Below, piece after piece: positions 43,228 through 49,255 of a stretch of DNA of 49,255 nucleotides. The DNA is from CAYTZN01 sp964442495 (GTDB taxonomy: Bacteria > Pseudomonadota > Gammaproteobacteria > Legionellales > Legionellaceae): positions 1 to 49,255 of the forward strand of contig CAYTZN010000017.1 in assembly GCA_964442495.1 (NCBI GenBank), read 5' to 3'. Both the position numbers and the translations under genes were made by a program. Positions within the stretch are counted from its first letter, which is position 1. Each line of letters opens with the position of its first letter. Below the pieces are notes generated by a model. It did no database searches. It was not told the DNA's origin and saw only the letters and a program-made list of their open reading frames with translations.

Positions 43228-44400
43228 ATGTTTGAACATTCTATTTATGCAGAAAAAACTAAAATTGGATCCAAGGTTGAAATCGGTCCAGGTAGCATTA
43301 TTATAGCTAAAGAGGTCTTCCTTGAAGATGGCGTTAAGATAGGTGCAAATGTTGAGCTCATTTGCGATACGCTTACAATGGGTAAAGGTTCAAAATTCCA
43401 TTCGAATATAAAACTTAAATCTCCCGAAATTATCATTGAGGGAAACTGCACAATATCAGAGCATCTGGAAGCTGAATTTAACGAGTACTTCCATATGGGA
43501 AGGTGCTCTACCATTGGAAAGCATGTGTCAATGGCAGGACAAGGCTTTAGATGTGGTCAATTCTTATGGATGAAAGATCACATCATTGTGGGTGGAGGAG
43601 GTTGCAAGGGTCCTCGCTCCTATCTGACCATAGGTGATCAGACTACCATCATTGATCGCTGCTATATTAACCTTTCTGAATCAGTCGAGATTGGAAGTAA
43701 TTCTGCTTTAAGTATGGGCGTTTCCCTGATCACGCACGCTGCGTGGCAACCTTCTTTGATGGGTTTTGGGACAAAATTTGGTAGCATAAAAATTGGTGAT
43801 TTCTCGGTCATTTTTTTAAACACATCTATTATGCCGGGTACAAACGTGGGCAGTTATGCCACAGTTGGGGCTCACTCATTAGTTACAGAAGATATTCCTG
43901 ATCATTGTTTGGCTGCAGGAGTTCCCGCTAAAATCAAAAAAAATTCCGAAGTTTATCCTAAATCATTAACCTCTGAAGAAAAAGATATCTTAGTTGAAAA
44001 CATTCTAATTGATTATTTAACTACCTTATCGATAAAAGGAGTCCATTTACTTTCCAACACATTACAAACTGATGGTAATGTAACTCTCTTTATAGAAAAC
44101 AGGGAAGTAACAATTACTTTTTTCAAAAATAGAATAGAACAAAAATTTAATGGAAAAGCTGATATTTCCATATCAGTTGAAACCATCTCACCTCATTTGC
44201 AGGGCTGGTGTCATTTTAACCTAAATTCTTTGCAAATGATGGGAGAAGCATCACCGTTGTCGGAAGATCTACGGGACTACTTCAGACGAAGAGCCATTAA
44301 GATACTCACAGGTGAACCTTTCAAAGTTTTACCTCTAGTAAATCTGGCTCGCCTAAATAGGATGAAAAAGGATTTACAGCATGAACAATTTTACGTATAA
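43228..44400 (+). CDS. Left-handed beta-helix acyltransferase-like protein
   Basis: About 390 residues. The first 250 are hexapeptide repeats (IGSKVEIGPGSIII, IGANVELICDTL, VEIGSNSALSMGVSLITHA, VGSYATVGAHSLV) ending PDHCLAAGVPAKI, as in O-acetyltransferases of the NodL/maltose acetyltransferase style. The C-terminal 130 residues are an unfamiliar alpha/beta domain. It probably acetylates a glycan or sugar nucleotide. ATG 43228 is chosen over a TTG at 43222. It overlaps the next gene by 20 bp. First gene after the IS630 element. Confidence 0.72.
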   Translation: MFEHSIYAEKTKIGSKVEIGPGSIIIAKEVFLEDGVKIGANVELICDTLTMGKGSKFHSNIKLKSPEIIIEGNCTISEHLEAEFNEYFHMGRCSTIGKHVSMAGQGFRCGQFLWMKDHIIVGGGGCKGPRSYLTIGDQTTIIDRCYINLSESVEIGSNSALSMGVSLITHAAWQPSLMGFGTKFGSIKIGDFSVIFLNTSIMPGTNVGSYATVGAHSLVTEDIPDHCLAAGVPAKIKKNSEVYPKSLTSEEKDILVENILIDYLTTLSIKGVHLLSNTLQTDGNVTLFIENREVTITFFKNRIEQKFNGKADISISVETISPHLQGWCHFNLNSLQMMGEASPLSEDLRDYFRRRAIKILTGEPFKVLPLVNLARLNRMKKDLQHEQFYV

Positions 44401-45118
44401 AAATTACTTATCGCTTCTCGCTGAAATTAAAAAATTAAATTACTCTATCGGACCTATATGTGATTTTCCTGATACTGGGAATGCCGTTATTTTACGGCAT
44501 GACATTGATTTCTCAATTTTCAAAGCATTGGAAATGGCTAAAATTGAAAGTAAATCAAACATTCGTGCTACTTATTTTGTTCTAATGAGCTCCCCTTTTT
44601 ATAATACGCTTTCTTTTGAAAATTTAAATGCACTTAAGGAAATTTCCAACTTAGGCCATGAAATTGGCCTCCATTATGATTGCACTTTATTTGAAGGTTT
44701 ATCTCAGGGGCAAATGAATCAAAGAATGCAATTGCTAATCGGTACGTTAGAGTTAATGACGGGGATTAAAGTCTCTTCAATTTCCCAACACAAACCAGCG
44801 AGCAGTCAACTTCATCCACAATTTAATAACTATAGGGACGCATACGCTCCTCAATTTACCAAAGAGATTGCTTATCTTAGTGATAGTCGTATGTATTTTG
44901 GAGTTTCAGATATACTTGCTTTTTTTAAAAAAAATCCTCGTAGCCAGTTTGTTATTCACCCTATTTGGTGGAATGAAAAATTGCTGGATAGAAAAAACAT
45001 TTTTCAAAATTTTAAGGCCACAGCCACAAATGAGTTAATAATTCACATTGAGGAATTTGAAAATGGCATTGAAAAATATTTTGAAAATAAGATGAAATTA
45101 GAAAGTATTTTAATTTAA
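44381..45118 (+). CDS. Polysaccharide deacetylase-like protein
   Basis: A 245-residue NodB-fold protein without signal peptide. LRHDIDFSIF (37-46) supplies the paired Asp residues and GHEIGLHYD the two His ligands, though the second motif is LHYD rather than the usual SHSxxH. Similar cytoplasmic proteins accompany glycan gene clusters and may deacetylate a sugar nucleotide or lipid-linked sugar. Overlaps the beta-helix protein gene by 20 bp, so the two are coupled and may act on one substrate. Confidence 0.7.
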   Translation: MNNFTYKNYLSLLAEIKKLNYSIGPICDFPDTGNAVILRHDIDFSIFKALEMAKIESKSNIRATYFVLMSSPFYNTLSFENLNALKEISNLGHEIGLHYDCTLFEGLSQGQMNQRMQLLIGTLELMTGIKVSSISQHKPASSQLHPQFNNYRDAYAPQFTKEIAYLSDSRMYFGVSDILAFFKKNPRSQFVIHPIWWNEKLLDRKNIFQNFKATATNELIIHIEEFENGIEKYFENKMKLESILI

Positions 45119-45237
45119 CGATTTCTCTATAAAAATGAATTGATTTTCAATTGAACTTCCATCATAAAACTGATAGTTTGGTCAAAATAAAAATCTGATT
45201 ACACCTATCACTTATTGTTTTTAAACAGGAAATTTTC

Positions 45238-46107
45238 ATGGGAATGAACTGTATCGTTTGCAATACCTCTATGTGTGGCGGGCTGGATTTTTGGCATTGG
45301 CAATGTCATCAATGTGGCTATGAAGCATCTACTCTAGAATCGGCAATTAACATAGACACAAAACACCTGCTGATTGATGAATTTGCAAGAGAAGAGGGCC
45401 TAAAACCATTAAGAGATGATAACTTTAAAAAACTTCTGCACCTCATATCAAAACGAGTGTCACATGGAGGTCAGAAACTATTAGATGTAGGGGCTGCTCA
45501 CGGGTGGTTTATTAAGCTTGCATCAGAGCACTATGATGTTCTTGGCATTGAACCCGATCATGAGGTTTACAAAAAAGCGCTAGCCTATAATCTACCAATG
45601 ATTGAAGGTTATTTCCCTGATGCGCTCACTAGTGATAAGACATTTGATGTCATTGTATTTAATGATGTGTTTGAACATATTCCAAATGTTAAGAAAACGG
45701 TTGAGTCCTGTAAAGATCATTTACACGAAAATGGACTCCTCGTTCTAAATTTACCTAATTCTAATGGCATTTTTTATAAGCTCTCAAAACTATTGAAACG
45801 GTTCAAGGTACCTGGGTCCTTTAATAGACTATGGCAACGAGGATTTCCATCACCCCATTTACATTATTTTGACAAATCAAATTTAGCAAGATTCATTGAA
45901 AAAAATGGGTTTCAAACCGTTTTTTCAGGAAATTTCCCCTCTATTAAAATAAAGGGTCTTTATCATCGAATCATTTTTGATAATAGAAAAAGCAAAATAA
46001 ATGGGTTTTGCTCATATCTAATGATTACTGCCCTATTGCCTTTTTTTAAATTATTCGAAAGCGACATTGCTGTTCTCATTTTTAAGAAATCCAAAACAAC
46101 CGACTGA
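45238..46107 (+). CDS. Class I methyltransferase with zinc-ribbon N-terminus
   Basis: 289 residues. Four cysteines in CIVCNTSMCGG ... CHQCGYEAST (residues 5-32) look like a zinc ribbon, followed by a SAM-binding fold with LLDVGAAHGWFIKLA, LGIEPDHEVY and FDVIVFNDVFEHI. The C-terminus is hydrophobic with basic residues and may touch the membrane. The layout resembles methyltransferases of polysaccharide clusters that methylate sugar-nucleotide or polyprenyl-linked sugars. AGGA precedes the ATG. 8 bp before the GT-C gene. Confidence 0.75.
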   Translation: MGMNCIVCNTSMCGGLDFWHWQCHQCGYEASTLESAINIDTKHLLIDEFAREEGLKPLRDDNFKKLLHLISKRVSHGGQKLLDVGAAHGWFIKLASEHYDVLGIEPDHEVYKKALAYNLPMIEGYFPDALTSDKTFDVIVFNDVFEHIPNVKKTVESCKDHLHENGLLVLNLPNSNGIFYKLSKLLKRFKVPGSFNRLWQRGFPSPHLHYFDKSNLARFIEKNGFQTVFSGNFPSIKIKGLYHRIIFDNRKSKINGFCSYLMITALLPFFKLFESDIAVLIFKKSKTTD

Positions 46108-46115
46108 AGATAAGC

Positions 46116-48092
46116 ATGTATATTTTAAAAATATTAATTTTAATGATAGAGTTTCTTGGCTTTGGCATGGTTCTTAGGCGTTTTGTTGGCCTACCCATGG
46201 CTGTATCACCCCCGGTAGTCGCAAGTCTTATTATATTATTTCTTTATGTTACTAATTTTTTTGTTAGTTTAAAGCCGATGAGTATGTTGATTCATATCAG
46301 TGGCGTGTTTGCTTTCTTATATTTTGCAAGCATTAAGATAAAAAATAATAAAAAACATCCGCTTGATAAACAATCGATTATCGTTTTCATAGGTGTACTG
46401 CTTACTTTTGCATTGCTTTTTATACTAAATCGTAATGGTGAGTTTCGCTCCTGGGATGAATTCTCCCATTGGGGCGCAATTATTCGTGCAACCTATGAAG
46501 CAAACACATTTCTAATTATTCCAAACCCACTCTACTGCCAGGATTACCCCCCCGGAACAGCAATTTTTTCATATCATATTTTAAGCATGCTTGGATTTAC
46601 GGAAGGAAATGCTTATTTTTCATTTTCAGTGCTATTGCTTTGCTTTGCAGCTCCTATTGTGAGTACGGGTATCAATAAAAACCTTGCAATAGGCGTTGGT
46701 GTTTTTATGCTCATTTTTTATCTCACAATTGCGCTTGGAAATGGATGGTCTAGTGTTCTCATCGATCATGTATTGTCCTTAGCTTTTGCAGGGTCCATTG
46801 TTTCTTATTTTGTGATGCCAAAAGATGTGAGATCATTAATTTTTATACCATTTACACTGGCGGCCTTAGTACTTTTTAAGCACGTTGGTTCTTCATTGGC
46901 AACGCTTGCCGCCTGTATATGTCTGGTCGATTGGTTAATTATTCGACTTACAAAAGAACATAATATTATACCCCATTTTAGACTGTCTCTTTTTTCTTAT
47001 AAGGATATTTTATGGGTACTAGCATTGTTTTTAATCCCCTTTCTTATTTCGGTTAGCTGGAAAAGCTATGTTTCACGATATGGATTGCTTCAAGGCTGGG
47101 GAAGTATGTCCATAATGGATTATATTAAGCATAGTTACTCATGTTGTAGTACTAATCGCGAAATCAATGTTACTGGTAAATTTTTCGCGACTTTTTTTGA
47201 TTTAAACACCCCCCTCACACAAGCTACATCTCTTGGTGGTTTTTTAAAGGATGCTTTAGATCGGGTGAGTTTATTTAACTTAATTTTTCATAGTAGCAAA
47301 TTAACTGTTGGCAAAGTTATGCTTTTATTATGCCTACTAGGTTTTATTACTTCTTTTTGTTTTAGCTCAGCTCAACGTCGATTACGATTTACCATTCTAA
47401 ATATTGAATTAACACTGGGTGCGATATTATATAGTGCATCGCTTTTATTAGCCTATATATATGGATTTTCTGACTATGAAGCAGGCATATTAATATCATT
47501 TCAGCGCTATCATAATGTCTTTCTTTTGGGATGGTCATTAATTCTTCTGTACGTTCTGCTTGAACTAGGCAAAGAACTGTCAACAAAAAAGAAGCGCTTT
47601 TTTTTACCTCTAACCATATTAATTATATTGGCATTTTCATATTTAGCTTTTTTGTCGTTTACTAAAGGTGTAAGTGCATATATACAAAAAGGAGCCCTAC
47701 CTGCAACAGAGGAACGTGTAACGATTAAGAAATTTGTTCAAAAATTTAAGCCCTATATACCAAAAGATGCCCATGTGTATATATCATGGTACGGGTCTAA
47801 TGGATGGGAGTTCTGGATGATTAAATATGAATTACTTCCTCAAATGACAAACACACAATGTTTCTCTTTAGGACCAAAATTGAATTCGGCTGATTTGTGG
47901 ACTTGTCCATTCAAACCATCTATGTTTAGTGGGTATGATTATCTCTTGATAGGTAAGGGGCTTCAAGTATTACATAATACCTATGGGACCCTTTTCAGCA
48001 ATTTACCTCCAAACATTGATGCTGGCCTATTAGAAATTAAAAACACCACCCACGGCATTAGTCTTATTTATGTACCAGAAAGTAAGTCATAA
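46116..48092 (+). CDS. Large polytopic membrane protein, GT-C glycosyltransferase-like
   Basis: 658 residues with about 13 membrane helices and a soluble C-terminal part (about 530-658). The first large loop contains RSWDEFSHWGAI, placing an acidic pair where GT-C transferases bind lipid-phosphate sugars, and DYPPGTAIFSYHIL, like the PMT family YPP motif. It probably transfers a sugar from a polyprenyl-phosphate donor in the periplasm. An O-antigen polymerase (Wzy) is the main alternative and would explain the lack of another Wzy in the window. Confidence 0.65.
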   Translation: MYILKILILMIEFLGFGMVLRRFVGLPMAVSPPVVASLIILFLYVTNFFVSLKPMSMLIHISGVFAFLYFASIKIKNNKKHPLDKQSIIVFIGVLLTFALLFILNRNGEFRSWDEFSHWGAIIRATYEANTFLIIPNPLYCQDYPPGTAIFSYHILSMLGFTEGNAYFSFSVLLLCFAAPIVSTGINKNLAIGVGVFMLIFYLTIALGNGWSSVLIDHVLSLAFAGSIVSYFVMPKDVRSLIFIPFTLAALVLFKHVGSSLATLAACICLVDWLIIRLTKEHNIIPHFRLSLFSYKDILWVLALFLIPFLISVSWKSYVSRYGLLQGWGSMSIMDYIKHSYSCCSTNREINVTGKFFATFFDLNTPLTQATSLGGFLKDALDRVSLFNLIFHSSKLTVGKVMLLLCLLGFITSFCFSSAQRRLRFTILNIELTLGAILYSASLLLAYIYGFSDYEAGILISFQRYHNVFLLGWSLILLYVLLELGKELSTKKKRFFLPLTILIILAFSYLAFLSFTKGVSAYIQKGALPATEERVTIKKFVQKFKPYIPKDAHVYISWYGSNGWEFWMIKYELLPQMTNTQCFSLGPKLNSADLWTCPFKPSMFSGYDYLLIGKGLQVLHNTYGTLFSNLPPNIDAGLLEIKNTTHGISLIYVPESKS

Positions 48093-48259
48093 AAATATGT
48101 CTAATTTAGATTTGTTCCATACATCATCCGTGCGTTTTGAATGAGCAAAGATTGAGGCAAGCGCTGAGTGTCCCCTTAACGCCTGCGGGAAAATTAAGGG
48201 ATGTCTGAGTTATTACTTAGATTAGAGGCATTTTTTTAATTAATAAGGTTGCAGAATTT

Positions 48260-48676
48260 ATGAAGACGATGCTATTAAAATTTTCTTCATTGCACCAAAT
48301 CATTCGTTATGGTGTAGTGGGCATACTCAATAACCTTCTGTGTTATTTCCTCTATTTAATGATTACCATTGTGGGGTTGGATCCAAAGGTAGCTATAACA
48401 ATTCTTTATCCTATTGGTATTACAATAGCATATTTTTCTCATGCTAAATACTCATTTTCTACTAGAGGAAAGCGCTTTAATATCTTCTTACGATTTCTTT
48501 TCGCTTATTTAATTGGTTACGGGATAAACTTTATGATGTTATTGATACTTGCCGATAAGCTTATGCTTCCTCATCAAGTAGTTCAAGCGTTATCTCTTTT
48601 TGTTGTAGGGGCTGTACTATTTATATTATATAATTATTTGGTTTTTCCTAAGCAATCAAAAATACTGTATGAATGA
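48260..48676 (+). CDS. GtrA family membrane protein
   Basis: A 138-residue four-helix protein of the GtrA/DPMS-TM family: FxxIIRYGVVGILNNLLCY-type first helix, SHAKYSFSTRGKR loop and a last helix ending LYNYLVFPK. GtrA proteins are thought to flip undecaprenyl-phosphate-linked sugars for glucosylation or arabinosylation of surface glycans. Preceded by AAGG about 10 nt from the ATG. The next 135 bases (48677-48811) carry only short open frames, one of 21 codons overlapping the gtrA stop. Confidence 0.82.
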   Translation: MKTMLLKFSSLHQIIRYGVVGILNNLLCYFLYLMITIVGLDPKVAITILYPIGITIAYFSHAKYSFSTRGKRFNIFLRFLFAYLIGYGINFMMLLILADKLMLPHQVVQALSLFVVGAVLFILYNYLVFPKQSKILYE

Positions 48677-48811
48677 TTATCCTGTAAAGAATGGCTATGA
48701 TGTTGTCGTGGCGCAAAAAAATTCGACACGCTAAACGAAGTTATTTTAAGGGCATAGTTACGAAAGAGAAAACCCAGTCACCCCACTAATTTCAGCTGTA
48801 GCCAACATATA

Positions 48812-49205
48812 CCCATCGCCACTGAAAGTACTGGAATATTTTTCTGAAATTGGTTAGAACTACCCGCACTATGAGATTTCATCCGCTGAATGAAGAGCAA
48901 AAAGAATATTTGGAATTACGACATCGCTATGAAGGCGATAAGCGTGTTGCCGATCGCATCAAAGCCGTCTTACTAAAAAACGAAGGCTGGAAAAATAAAG
49001 CGATCGCGCAGGCTTTACGTATCCATGAAGAGACGGTTAGGTATTACATTACTGACTGGACCTCAGATGAGAAACTAAAGCCAGAAAATGGCGGGTCATA
49101 CAGCAAACTTAATGATACCCAATCACGCGCGCTTGAGTTGCATCTTGGTGAAATAACATACACTCGAGTCATTGATATTTGTGCTTACATCGAAAAGACA
49201 TATGG
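48812..49205 (+). mobile_element. IS630-family element, 5' part only
   Basis: 394 bases that match 41884-42277 at a constant offset of 6928; the only difference I found is C at 48820 against T at 41892. It has the same left inverted repeat and orientation. After ATATGG at 49200-49205 it departs abruptly from the full copy, so the right two-thirds are gone. The last 50 bases of the window are unrelated and contain a run of six C's. Confidence 0.88.
48850..49205 (+). pseudogene. Truncated IS630 transposase
   Basis: Encodes the first 118 or so residues of the same transposase as at 41922 (helix-turn-helix region only) and then reaches a stop at 49216-49218 a few codons after the breakpoint. The catalytic DDE core is lost. 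It could still make a DNA-binding fragment that competes with the intact transposase. Confidence 0.85.
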
Positions 49206-49255
49206 TAATCCCCCCTAAAAATAACTGATGTCAAAAGTAGAATTTTCTCGTAACC

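Noticed and set aside
48148..48210. CCCTTAA / TTAAGGG dyad between the GT-C gene and gtrA
   Set aside because: Only 7 bp with a 14-base loop; too weak to call a terminator.
48677..48811. Short frames after gtrA (21 and about 32 codons)
   Set aside because: Different frames, no recognisable domain, and cut off by the IS630 copy; may be gene debris but cannot be supported.

Overview
The window looks like chromosome from a Legionella species or a close relative. It is AT-rich, gammaproteobacterial housekeeping DNA. The type III pantothenate kinase, the MraZ start and the NeuC-type epimerase resemble Legionella proteins as I remember them, and the nonulosonate/acetamidino gene set fits Legionella LPS. 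This is recognition by eye, not a search.

Layout. 1-5.7 kb: suhB (minus), then trmJ, a cysteine desulfurase, an IscA-type protein, a secreted polysaccharide deacetylase, fis and the RNase P RNA. 5.7-12.7 kb: an EamA transporter (minus), coaX, and a division/wall block mraZ-rsmH-ftsL-ftsI-murE that stops at murE. 13-24.3 kb: mixed single genes (trhO, an unknown coiled-coil protein, pdxB, an M50 protease, a PAP2 phosphatase, a thioredoxin/CcdA-like membrane protein, lipA, a POT peptide transporter), a HicB remnant, a HepT-MntA toxin-antitoxin pair and a methyltransferase. Short degenerate palindromes recur between these genes.

24.4-38.8 kb: a surface-polysaccharide locus. The plus-strand block starts with a UDP-GlcNAc3NAcA-type pathway in the order WbpE-WbpA-WbpB-WbpD. 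It continues with nonulosonic (probably legionaminic) acid genes neuB-neuC-neuD and a CBS-aminotransferase fusion, then a Wzx-type flippase and a Wzz-like protein. Facing it on the minus strand are neuA, a WbpG/PseA-type amidotransferase, and HisF- and HisH-like partners, which together suit acetamidino-sugar synthesis and CMP activation.

38.8-49.3 kb: a patchwork. Just upstream of neuA lie two perfect, overlapping and mutually exclusive inverted repeats (38790-38865). Beyond them is a minus-strand module of dehydratase, nucleotidyltransferase, GT2 glycosyltransferase and DUF2304 protein. A full IS630-type element (41884-42979) and a truncated copy in the same orientation (48812-49205) bracket five more envelope genes: a beta-helix acyltransferase-like protein, a deacetylase-like protein, a methyltransferase, a large GT-C-like membrane protein and GtrA.

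Working together, these genes would make at least two unusual acidic amino sugars, activate one with CMP, amidinate one of them, export and length-control a glycan, and possibly decorate it through a GtrA/GT2/GT-C route. I found no tRNA, CRISPR array or prophage structural genes.
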